Source: Nitrospirota bacterium
GTDB taxonomy: Bacteria; Nitrospirota; JACRHJ01
NCBI GenBank assembly: GCA_016212105.1
Contig: JACRHJ010000029.1
Location: 1 to 62,668, forward strand
Reading direction: 5' to 3'
Length of the DNA: 62,668 nucleotides
Below the pieces are notes generated by a model, which was given only the letters and a program-made list of their open reading frames with translations, had not been told where the DNA came from and did no database searches. Positions 8,824-15,823 of the stretch are shown here, in pieces. Made by a program: the position numbers and the translations under genes. The first letter of the stretch is position 1. Every line of letters begins with the position of its first letter.

Positions 8824-10158
8824 ATGACAGGAAGGATAATAGCGGTAATGTTGATATTCGCCGCGACGTCGGTGGCCTGGATGTTCCTCGGTACGAAGAC
8901 GACAGCGAGGACGAACGAACTCGACGGCAGGCTCAGGGGCAAGGTGGCGGGTCTCTGGGGCAAGGCCCAGGTGCAGGAGGCGCCGAGGATAACATACCAC
9001 TACAAGAAGGAGGAGACGAGGAAGGAAACGGTGCTTGGCAAAGACAACAAGGTCGAGTCCGTCAAGACGTTCGTAGACGTGGTCGACGTCTGCAAGGCGC
9101 TCGACCTGGACTCGTCCAACATAAACGTCGCGCTGAGGCTCGACCACAGGAAGAAGGGGCTCCTCTGGTACAGCCTGTACGGCGTGGACTTCTCGGGCCG
9201 GTACACTGCGACGAACCAGTCGTACCCGGACGGCTGGTTTCGGATAACCATGCCGCTCCCGGACGCAAAGGCGGTTTACGACGACTTCAGGTTCATGGTG
9301 AACGGACGTGAGGTCGCATTCACAAAGGGCGACATCAGCACCTCGACCGAGCAGGGGCTGATAACATACACCCTGCCAGCGAAGGCCGGGGACTCAATCG
9401 TGTTCGAGACCGGATACAGGTCTCAGGGGATGGACAGGTGGCTCTACGAGTTCGGCGCGGAGGGCGTGAGCAAGATAAACAACTTCAGGCTCGCCATGAA
9501 GACCGACTTCGAGGACATCGATTTCCCGGACAGCTCGCTCTCGGCCACCACGAAGGCGAAAAAGGGCAACGGCTGGGGCCTGACATGGGAGTACAAGAAC
9601 CTGATATCAGGCTACTCCATCGGGATGCTGATGCCGGAAAAGATCAACCCCGGCCCTCTCGCAAGCTCCATTAGCTACTTCGCCCCGGTCTCTCTCCTTT
9701 TCTTCTTCACGTTCATATTCATAGTCTCCACGATGAAGAACATCAGGATGCACCCGATGAACTACTTCTTCCTCGCGGCGGCGTTCTTCGCGTTCCACCT
9801 CCTGTTCTCCTATACCGTGGACCACATCAACATATACCTCGCATTCGCCATATCCTCGTTCGTCTCTGTGTTCCTCGTGGTCAGCTACATGCGGCTGGTC
9901 GTGGACCCGGGCTTCGCTGTGACGTACGCCGGCATATCGCAGGTTATCTACCTCGTGTTCTTCTCGTACGCATTCTTCCTCGAAGGCTTCACCGGCCTGA
10001 CCGTCACGATAGGCGCGATATTCACGCTGTTCGTCCTGATGCAGATGACCGGGAAGGTGGACTGGGAGGAGAAGTTCAAGCCGAACGGGACGCCTGTGAG
10101 GAAACCCGCAGTCAACCCGGCAGGCGTCAGGACCGCGCCGCCGAGTGCGGAATCATAA
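8824..10158 (+). CDS. creD: CreD-family inner-membrane protein
   Basis: 444 residues (E. coli CreD: about 450). There is one N-terminal membrane helix (about 5-22), a large extracytoplasmic region (about 25-275) and a C-terminal bundle of five or six helices (about 280-420) containing IRMHPMNYFFLAAAFFAFHL, typical of the CreD/PF06123 family. AAGGAGG lies six bases before the ATG. It is separated from creC by a 392-base gap that holds a dispersed repeat and a cre-tag, so it is probably transcribed from its own CreB-controlled promoter. CreD is known as an envelope-integrity protein linked to colicin tolerance and beta-lactam responses; its molecular activity is not established. The C-terminal 30 residues are a polar tail. 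Confidence 0.87.
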   Translation: MTGRIIAVMLIFAATSVAWMFLGTKTTARTNELDGRLRGKVAGLWGKAQVQEAPRITYHYKKEETRKETVLGKDNKVESVKTFVDVVDVCKALDLDSSNINVALRLDHRKKGLLWYSLYGVDFSGRYTATNQSYPDGWFRITMPLPDAKAVYDDFRFMVNGREVAFTKGDISTSTEQGLITYTLPAKAGDSIVFETGYRSQGMDRWLYEFGAEGVSKINNFRLAMKTDFEDIDFPDSSLSATTKAKKGNGWGLTWEYKNLISGYSIGMLMPEKINPGPLASSISYFAPVSLLFFFTFIFIVSTMKNIRMHPMNYFFLAAAFFAFHLLFSYTVDHINIYLAFAISSFVSVFLVVSYMRLVVDPGFAVTYAGISQVIYLVFFSYAFFLEGFTGLTVTIGAIFTLFVLMQMTGKVDWEEKFKPNGTPVRKPAVNPAGVRTAPPSAES

Positions 10159-10164
10159 GACCCA

Positions 10165-10345
10165 CCCCCACCCCAGCCCTCCCCCTTGCAGGGGGCGGGA
10201 GATTGGTCGAAGCCAGATTTGATATAACCCTCACCCCCGGCCCCTCTCCCACTGCGGGGCGAGGGGTGATTGGTTGAGGCCGATGGTTTTATATAAATAC
10301 CTGTTCGAATCTTCCCCTCCCAGCATAGGGAGGGGATAAGAGGGA
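10165..10345. repeat. C-rich/G-rich dispersed repeats after creD
   Basis: Three adjacent units of the pattern CCCTCxCCCC...GGGGCGAGGGG, each able to fold on itself, followed by a run of G and A. The same family occurs at 31605-31745, 34255-34350, 59735-59828 and 61440-61510. The rest of the 10159-10445 gap contains a GGGCCGACACGCGGGTCGGCCC palindromic element at about 10394. Confidence 0.7.
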
Positions 10346-10445
10346 AGGGTAGGTTTTTGCAGGGTAGGGGGGCAGGGGGTGTTTTAGGGCGTGGGCCGAC
10401 ACGCGGGTCGGCCCCAACATAATAATCAAACCATAAGGTGCCACG

Positions 10446-10901
10446 ATGAAGATAAAGCTGATCTCCCCGCGCATGACGCTTCGTCCGATGGACTCGGAGT
10501 TCAAGAGGCGGATGTCACCGTCGCTCGCGCTTCTCGTCCTCGCTGCGCTGACGCCGCCGGAACACGAGGTTTACATCGAGGACGAGAACGCCGGCAGTAT
10601 AAACCTAAACGACAGGCCGGACCTGGTAGGCCTGACTTGCAGCGTGGATAACTTGCAGCGCGCGTATGCGATAGCGGACCATTACAGGGCGCGCGGCATT
10701 CCGGTTGTGATATGCGGTACGCACGCGAGCGCGAGCCCGGAGGAGGCTGGGCGTCACGCGGACGCGGTCTGCGTCGGCGAGGCGGAGGAGGTATGGGAGT
10801 TCATCCTCGCCGACGCCGAGATGGGAAACCTGATGAAGACCTACAGGAGCCCGGGGCCGATTAAACTGGCGGGCTACACGTCGTCCGGGCGCGACGGCTG
10901 A
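10446..10901 (+). CDS. Stand-alone B12-binding-type domain (truncated B12/radical SAM-like protein)
   Basis: 151 residues. The sequence resembles the N-terminal cobalamin-binding Rossmann domain of B12-dependent radical SAM enzymes: an opening KIKLISPR strand, PSLALLVLAALTP, VGLTCSVDNLQRAYAIAD, and VVICGTHASASPEEAGRHAD followed by VCVGEAEEVW. In that large family this region is followed by a radical SAM domain with a CX3CX2C cluster motif; here the frame stops and no continuation is visible in any frame. It may be a free-standing B12 domain or the remnant of a longer gene. No DxHxxG cobalamin-ligand motif is present, as in many radical SAM members. A small GC hairpin followed by T5 overlaps the stop codon. 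Confidence 0.6.
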   Translation: MKIKLISPRMTLRPMDSEFKRRMSPSLALLVLAALTPPEHEVYIEDENAGSINLNDRPDLVGLTCSVDNLQRAYAIADHYRARGIPVVICGTHASASPEEAGRHADAVCVGEAEEVWEFILADAEMGNLMKTYRSPGPIKLAGYTSSGRDG

Positions 10902-10925
10902 CGCGCGCTTTTTCCCCGTTTTGGC

Positions 10926-10954
10926 TTGACCTCCGGCTGGCCTTGATATACGAT
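10926..10954 (+). promoter_or_regulatory. Predicted promoter of the iron-sulfur flavoprotein gene
   Basis: TTGACC (10926-10931), 17-base spacer, TACGAT (10949-10954), the same arrangement as the creB promoter. The predicted start is about 28 bases before the ATG. Confidence 0.5.
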
Positions 10955-10988
10955 TACGCGTATATTGTCAACGTTCAAGGAGGCGGGC

Positions 10989-11561
10989 ATGAAAGTCGTC
11001 GCATTCAGCGGAAGCGCGCGCAGGGACGGGAACACCGCGATACTCATCAGGCAGGTATTCACCGAGCTTGAGAAGGAAGGCATTGAGACCGAGCTTGTCC
11101 AGCTCGCGGGCAAGAAGATTCGCGGCTGCACCGCGTGCTTCAAATGCGCGAAGAACAAGGACAGACACTGCGCGGTAAAGGGCGACGTCCTGAACGACTG
11201 CATAGACAATATGCTCGATGCGGACGGGATAATCATCGGCTCTCCGACGTATTTCGCGGATGTAAGCTCCGAGACGAAGGCTCTCATAGACAGGGCGGGC
11301 ATGGTCTCGCGGATGAACGGCGACATGTTCAGGCGCAAGGTCGGCGCGGCTGTAATCGCGGTCAGGCGGGGAGGGGAGATACACGCCTTCGACACCATCA
11401 ACCACTTCTTCACCATCGGCCAGATGATTATTCCGGGCTCGATATACTGGAACATGGGCATCGGCCGCGAGAAGGGCGAGGTCGAAAAGGACGAGGAGGG
11501 TATGAAGACGATGACCGTCCTCGGGGAGAATATGGCCTGGCTGATGAAGAAGCTTGCGTAG
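10989..11561 (+). CDS. Iron-sulfur flavoprotein / NAD(P)H-dependent FMN reductase family
   Basis: 190 residues, flavodoxin-like fold. [14 protein letters not shown] is the FMN-phosphate loop; [18 protein letters not shown] is the second flavin-binding segment. Residues about 45-62 contain a compact Cys motif CxxCxxCx7C ([11 protein letters not shown]...HC), matching the CX2CX2CX4-7C pattern by which Isf-type flavoproteins bind a [4Fe-4S] cluster. I infer an electron-transfer flavoprotein whose donor is unknown. The ATG at 10989 is preceded by AAGGAGG at a five-base distance; an upstream TTG lacks such support. It appears to be monocistronic. Confidence 0.8.
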   Translation: MKVVAFSGSARRDGNTAILIRQVFTELEKEGIETELVQLAGKKIRGCTACFKCAKNKDRHCAVKGDVLNDCIDNMLDADGIIIGSPTYFADVSSETKALIDRAGMVSRMNGDMFRRKVGAAVIAVRRGGEIHAFDTINHFFTIGQMIIPGSIYWNMGIGREKGEVEKDEEGMKTMTVLGENMAWLMKKLA

Positions 11562-11607
11562 CCATGAGTCGTGAAATGGTGATGTAGATACCGCATACAG
11601 CAATCTA

Positions 11608-11636
11608 TTGAAGACGGATAATGGTTGTGGTATAAT
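11608..11636 (+). promoter_or_regulatory. Predicted sigma-70 promoter of the TonB-like gene
   Basis: TTGAAG (11608-11613), 17-base spacer, perfect TATAAT (11631-11636). The start would fall near 11643, just upstream of the hairpin at 11652-11674. Confidence 0.65.
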
Positions 11637-11651
11637 ATGAAAGTTTTTGGG

Positions 11652-11674
11652 CCGCCTTTTTACTAAAAAGGCGG
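11652..11674 (+). promoter_or_regulatory. Perfect 10-bp hairpin at the translation start of the TonB-like gene
   Basis: CCGCCTTTTT, loop ACT, AAAAAGGCGG. The 3' arm contains the AAGGCGG that would serve as ribosome binding site for the TTG at 11679, so the folded RNA could hide it. No T-run follows, so it is not an ordinary terminator. Confidence 0.5.
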
Positions 11675-11678
11675 GAAG

Positions 11679-12473
11679 TTGTACTCTTTTGTATTGCAGG
11701 TGTATGCAGTGTCCAAATCCGACTCGTTCGCCTTCGCGGTAATCTCCATAGTAATCCACCTCTGCGCATCGGTGTTCATCACGGGCTATTACGGCCCGTC
11801 CGGCTCCGGCACGTCGCGCGAGAAGTTCATCGAGGTCGGCGTCGTGCGGACGAAGCCGGCCGAACCGCCCGCGCCCGTCGAAGAGGTGAAGCCTGAGGCC
11901 GAGAAGGTCGCGGTCCCGGAACCGGACGCGGTATCCGTCGCGGAAGAGACGCCGGTGGCACCCGTCGCGGAAACACCTCCGGTACCCGAGGCCGCCGAGC
12001 CGACGCAGGCTGCCGCCGGACCGGAGTCTGGCTCCACCGCTGAGCAGCCGTTCGGCATAGCCCTGCCGCTCGAATGCCAGCGCCCGCATTCGGGCTTCCA
12101 CGTCCGGAACCTGTACCGGAGTCCGTACATGGAGGAACTCGGCGCAACCGGCGAGGAGATGCTCGACGACGTGCCTATGATAAACTTCGGAGAGGTGAAC
12201 GGCCCGGCGATAGCAAGCTTCTATGAGCCGGAGTACCCGCCGCTCGCGGCAATGTACGGCATGCAGGGGCGCGTCATCCTGAGGGTATTCCTCGACAGCT
12301 ACGGCAACATCCAGGAGGTGCTCGTCCTGGAGTCCGCCGGGAGCGTCCTCGACGAGGCCGCCGTCATGGCGGCGGCGAACTCCCTGTACCACCCGGCCAG
12401 AGACGGCGGCATGCCCATCTCCTGCTATACGCTCCTGCCCGTGAACTTCGAGCTGGGGCAGTTCAACAACTGA
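11679..12473 (+). CDS. TonB-family protein
   Basis: 264 residues from TTG 11679; a shorter form from GTG 11709 (254 residues, starting SKSDSFAFAV) is equally possible. There is one N-terminal membrane helix (about 16-34) and a Pro/Glu/Ala/Val-rich periplasm-spanning linker (about 50-125). The C-terminal TonB-type domain (about 180-264) has YPPLAAMYGMQGRVILRVFL and DEAAVMAAANSLYHPA. Such proteins couple proton-motive force through ExbB/ExbD to outer-membrane receptors, but no exbBD or receptor gene is nearby, so the partner is unknown. The gene has its own promoter and a leader hairpin. Confidence 0.8.
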   Translation: MYSFVLQVYAVSKSDSFAFAVISIVIHLCASVFITGYYGPSGSGTSREKFIEVGVVRTKPAEPPAPVEEVKPEAEKVAVPEPDAVSVAEETPVAPVAETPPVPEAAEPTQAAAGPESGSTAEQPFGIALPLECQRPHSGFHVRNLYRSPYMEELGATGEEMLDDVPMINFGEVNGPAIASFYEPEYPPLAAMYGMQGRVILRVFLDSYGNIQEVLVLESAGSVLDEAAVMAAANSLYHPARDGGMPISCYTLLPVNFELGQFNN

Positions 12474-12661
12474 CGCCCTGCCCGCCATCCCGTGCACGGG
12501 CCGCCTTCCCCGCACAGCCGGTTCCAGGTTGAATTCGACCAATTATTCCCGCGCAGGGTGCATTCAGGCACAAATGGCTTGCATTATCGGCCAAATGGCT
12601 ATAAAATCCCTGTTCGGGGCTTTTCATGCCGCCGGCATTCGGTCATAATGGATGAGGTGGT

Positions 12662-13642
12662 ATGAGGGCTCTGGTAACAGGCGGTACGGGCTTCATCGGC
12701 AGCCACCTCGTCGAGGCCCTGCTGAAGAGAGGCGACCATGTCAGGTGCCTCGTGCGCGACCCGGACAGGCCTAAGTGGCTCAAGGGCCTGGACGTGGAGC
12801 TGGTGCGGGGCGACTGCGCCGACAGGGACAGCCTCAGGGGCGTGACCGAAGGCATGGACTACGTCTTCCATGCCGCGGGCCTGACCAAGGCGGTGCGGCC
12901 GGAGGAATACTACACGGCCAACGGCGATGGCACGCGCAACATCGCCGAGGCGGCCGCGCGTGACGGAGCCGGGACGCTCCGGAAGTTCGTCCTGGTGTCC
13001 AGCCAGGCCGCGATGGGGCCCTCCAGGAAGGGCGAGCCCAGACAAGAGGACGACCCTCCGGAGCCGGTTTCTGACTACGGAAAGAGCAAGCTCGCGGCTG
13101 AGACATACGCGCTCGGGTACAGGGACAGGATGGACGTCGTGATAGTCCGGCCTACGTCCGTATACGGCCCGCGCGACACGGACATCTTCACTTTTTTCAA
13201 GATGGTCAAGTCTGGCATCCGGACCACCTTCAAGGACGAGCGGCAGGTCTCGCTTTGCTACGTGGACGACCTTGTGGACGGGATACTCGCGGTGGCGTTC
13301 GGGGACACCCGGAGCGGCGAGGCGTTCTTCATAGCCGAGGCCAGGCCGTACACCTGGGACGAGATAGGGCTCGCGTTCGCGGAGGCCGTCGGGACTAAGC
13401 CGGTCAGGGTTGTTCTGCCGGTGCCGCTGATGGCGGTCGTGGCGGTAATATCAGAGGCGGTCTCGGCGTTCACGGGCAGGCCCGCGCTCCTGAACCGACA
13501 GAAGATAGCGGAGATAAGACAGCGGTACTGGGTCGTGGACGTCACGAGGGCAAATGAGAGGCTCGGGTTTAACGCTGTACATGGTATCGCCGACGGGGCT
13601 AAGATTACCGCCGACTGGTACAAGGGCCAGAGCTGGTTATAA
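12662..13642 (+). CDS. Extended SDR: NAD(P)-dependent epimerase/dehydratase (ceramide-reductase-like by context)
   Basis: 326 residues. The N-terminal Rossmann motif is VTGGTGFIGSHL, the catalytic pair is YGKSK with a preceding Ser in LVSSQ, and the substrate-proximal segment is RPTSVYGPRDTD; this is a complete extended SDR. The ATG follows a GAGGTGG stretch. The next gene, 46 bases downstream on the same strand, encodes a serine-palmitoyltransferase-like enzyme. In bacterial sphingolipid clusters such as that of Caulobacter, an SDR of this type (CerR) reduces the 3-keto group. I infer a similar role from context; sequence alone shows only the family. Confidence 0.85.
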   Translation: MRALVTGGTGFIGSHLVEALLKRGDHVRCLVRDPDRPKWLKGLDVELVRGDCADRDSLRGVTEGMDYVFHAAGLTKAVRPEEYYTANGDGTRNIAEAAARDGAGTLRKFVLVSSQAAMGPSRKGEPRQEDDPPEPVSDYGKSKLAAETYALGYRDRMDVVIVRPTSVYGPRDTDIFTFFKMVKSGIRTTFKDERQVSLCYVDDLVDGILAVAFGDTRSGEAFFIAEARPYTWDEIGLAFAEAVGTKPVRVVLPVPLMAVVAVISEAVSAFTGRPALLNRQKIAEIRQRYWVVDVTRANERLGFNAVHGIADGAKITADWYKGQSWL

Positions 13643-13688
13643 CGATAGCAAGGCATACTGAAATTATACATAACGGAGGTAGGTCGGT

Positions 13689-14882
13689 TTGGATATATTT
13701 GACAAGTGTACACGCTTTACCAGGGTCAGGGACCTGAGGGCCGCGGGGGAATACTACTATTTCAGGAGGATAGACTCCCCGCAGGATCCGGAAGTCACGA
13801 TAGCAGGCAAGAAGCTTGTCATGCTCGGCTCGAACAGCTACCTGGGCCTGACAAACCATCCGAAGGTGAAGGAGGCCGCCTGCGAAGCGATAAGGAAGTA
13901 CGGCACCGGCTGCGCGGGTTCGAGGTTCCTGAACGGCACGCTCGACATACACGAGGAGCTTGAGGGCAGGTTGGCGAAGTTCATGCGCAAACCTGCCGCC
14001 GTCACGTTCTCCACCGGGTTCCTGACAAACCTCGGCACAATATCCGCGTTGGTCGGCAAGGACGACGTCGTAGCGATAGACAAGCTCGACCACGCCAGCA
14101 TCATAGACGGCACCCGTCTCTCCTTCGGGGACGTGAGGAAGTTCAAGCACAACGACCCGGCAGACCTCGACCGTATACTTTCTCGCGGGAGCGACCGCGC
14201 CAGTATGGTCGTGGTGGACGGCGTGTTCTCGATGGAAGGCGACATCATAGACCTGCCCGGCGTTGTCAAGGTAGCCAGGAAGCACAGTACGCGTGTTATG
14301 GTCGACGACGCCCACGGCATCGGCGTACTCGGCAAGGGTGGTCGTGGTACCGCCGAGCATTTCGGCCTCGAGGATGACGTTGACATCATTATGGGCACGT
14401 ACAGCAAGTCGCTCGCGTCCATTGGCGGTTTCGTCGTCGGCGACGTGGACGTCATAGACTACATAAAGCACCACGCGCGCGCCCTGATATTCTCGGCCAG
14501 CCCGCCGCCCGCGTCCGTCGCGTCCGTCATAGCCGCGCTCGACATCATCGAGAGCGAGCCCGAGAGGCGCGAGCGTCTCTGGGAGAACACCCGGAAGATG
14601 CAGAAGGGCTTTGTCGAGATGGGCTACGACATCGGCGTGAGTGAGACCCCTGTCGTCCCGGTCGTAGTCGGCGAGGACATGACCGCGTTCATCATGACGG
14701 GACGCCTCCAGGAACTGGGCGTCTTCGTGAACCCGGTCGTAAGCCCCGGCACGCCGCCCGGCCGCGCCCTCATCCGCACGAGCTACATGGCGACGCACAC
14801 CGACGAGCAGCTCGACCGCGTACTCGACATATTCGAGAAGGTCGGCAAGGAACTGGGCATACTCCAGCCGAGGCACGTGTAG
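13689..14882 (+). CDS. Serine palmitoyltransferase-like alpha-oxoamine synthase (PLP enzyme)
   Basis: 397 residues, full length for the family that also contains BioF and Kbl. Seen: the NSYLGLTNHPKV and GTGCAGSRFLNGTLDIHEEL segments, DDAHGIGVLG, and the PLP-lysine region GTYSKSLASIGGFVVGD. BioF normally has GTFGKALG and Kbl GTLGKALGG; SKSLASIGGF together with RALIFSASPPPASVA is typical of bacterial serine palmitoyltransferases. The reaction would be L-serine plus acyl-CoA or acyl-ACP to 3-ketosphinganine. The start is TTG, with GGAGGT eight bases upstream. Genes on both sides fit a sphingolipid pathway. The main alternative is a BioF/Kbl paralogue. Confidence 0.8.
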   Translation: MDIFDKCTRFTRVRDLRAAGEYYYFRRIDSPQDPEVTIAGKKLVMLGSNSYLGLTNHPKVKEAACEAIRKYGTGCAGSRFLNGTLDIHEELEGRLAKFMRKPAAVTFSTGFLTNLGTISALVGKDDVVAIDKLDHASIIDGTRLSFGDVRKFKHNDPADLDRILSRGSDRASMVVVDGVFSMEGDIIDLPGVVKVARKHSTRVMVDDAHGIGVLGKGGRGTAEHFGLEDDVDIIMGTYSKSLASIGGFVVGDVDVIDYIKHHARALIFSASPPPASVASVIAALDIIESEPERRERLWENTRKMQKGFVEMGYDIGVSETPVVPVVVGEDMTAFIMTGRLQELGVFVNPVVSPGTPPGRALIRTSYMATHTDEQLDRVLDIFEKVGKELGILQPRHV

Positions 14883-14891
14883 CTCTTCGGT

Positions 14892-15004
14892 GTCATTCTG
14901 AGCGAAGCGAAGAATCTGCCTTTATCCGATGACCTGCATGGGCGCAGTTTACTGCGCCCACACGTTGCTGTAGGGGGCCGACCCGTGTGTCGGCCCTTCT
15001 TTTG
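14892..15004. repeat. Composite dispersed repeat between the SPT-like and lipid-kinase genes
   Basis: It holds a GTCATTCTGAGCGAAGCGAAG unit (from 14892), a perfect hairpin TGGGCGCAGT-TT-ACTGCGCCCA (14939-14960), and a GGGCCGACCCGTGTGTCGGCCC element followed by TTCTTTT, which could also terminate transcription. Confidence 0.75.
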
Positions 15005-15051
15005 ATGTCGATTCCCGCGACAGCGCGAACCAAACCGAGGCCCTCACGCAA

Positions 15052-15639
15052 ATGCAAAAGATCGGACGCAAGATATACCACATGAGCGGCGGCCTGATAA
15101 TGGTCGCGGCCTATGCAGCGCTCGGAAGGACCAGCGGCCTCGCGTTTCTCGGCGGGCTGTTCCTGGTGGCCACGGCGATAGACGTCGCACGGCTGAAGAC
15201 GCCGGCGTTCAACGAGTTCATGTACGCGCACTTTTCCCGCTTTATCCGCGAGTCGGAAAAGGACAGGTTGACAGGCACCCCGTGGTATGTCCTCGGCGTT
15301 CTGCTCGCCGCGGCCCTGTACGACCTGCCGGTCGCGGCGTATGCAGTCGCGTTCCTCGCGTGCGGCGACGTCGCGGCGACTACGGTAGGGGAGAGGTGGG
15401 GTACGATTAAGATTTCCGGGGTGAAGTCGCTTCAGGGGACGTTGGCGTTCATCGTGGTCGCGTCGCTGGTCGGCATGGCAATATCGATGGCGTGGTATCC
15501 GGTAAGCCCGGCGGTGTTCCTGACGGGTGCGCTGGTCGCGGCCATTGTGGAAATCCTGCCGCTAGGGCTGGACGACAACCTGACTGTGCCCGTGGTGTCC
15601 GGCGTGGTGATGGAGGCGATGATAGCGTCCGGGTTCTGA
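15052..15639 (+). CDS. CTP-dependent lipid kinase of the SEC59/DGK1/VTE5 type
   Basis: 195 residues with about six membrane helices. It starts with RKIYHMSGGL, has GDVAATTVGERWGTIKISG-KSLQGTLAF in the middle, and ends with VEILPLGLDDNLTVPVVSG. These are the hallmarks of the dolichol kinase / yeast Dgk1 / plant phytol kinase family (COG0170), integral membrane enzymes that use CTP to phosphorylate a lipid alcohol. The substrate cannot be read from sequence. The neighbours (SPT-like, SDR, AUR1-like) suggest a sphingoid base or ceramide; a polyprenol or diacylglycerol is the alternative. There is no clear Shine-Dalgarno before the ATG. Confidence 0.7.
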   Translation: MQKIGRKIYHMSGGLIMVAAYAALGRTSGLAFLGGLFLVATAIDVARLKTPAFNEFMYAHFSRFIRESEKDRLTGTPWYVLGVLLAAALYDLPVAAYAVAFLACGDVAATTVGERWGTIKISGVKSLQGTLAFIVVASLVGMAISMAWYPVSPAVFLTGALVAAIVEILPLGLDDNLTVPVVSGVVMEAMIASGF

Positions 15640-15667
15640 AACCTGTTTATTATTAAAACGGCAACAA

Positions 15668-15823
15668 AATAGGCAAACTTCCTGGACCCCGTGTCAAGCA
15701 CGGGGCGACGAACAAGCGCGCGTCATTCCCGCCCCGGCTTTAGACATACCGGGGCAGGCTCCAGCGGGAATCCAGGGACTTTTCTTACTTCGCATGGTTT
15801 GCATATAATACTGCCGGATTAAT
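15668..15823. repeat. 155-bp composite dispersed repeat, copy b (inverted relative to 8433-8587)
   Basis: Reverse complement of copy a with about ten substitutions and one indel. It occupies most of the gap between the converging lipid-kinase and PAP2 genes; its right boundary touches the stop codon of the PAP2 gene. Confidence 0.9.

Noticed and set aside
10304-10311. TTCGAATC, resembling a tRNA T-loop
   Set aside because: Flanking sequence is C-rich repeat and does not form acceptor, D or anticodon stems.
13689-14882. Annotation as KBL (2-amino-3-ketobutyrate CoA ligase) or BioF
   Set aside because: The PLP-lysine region is SKSLASIGGF, and no tdh or biotin genes are adjacent; SPT-like fits better, though not proven.
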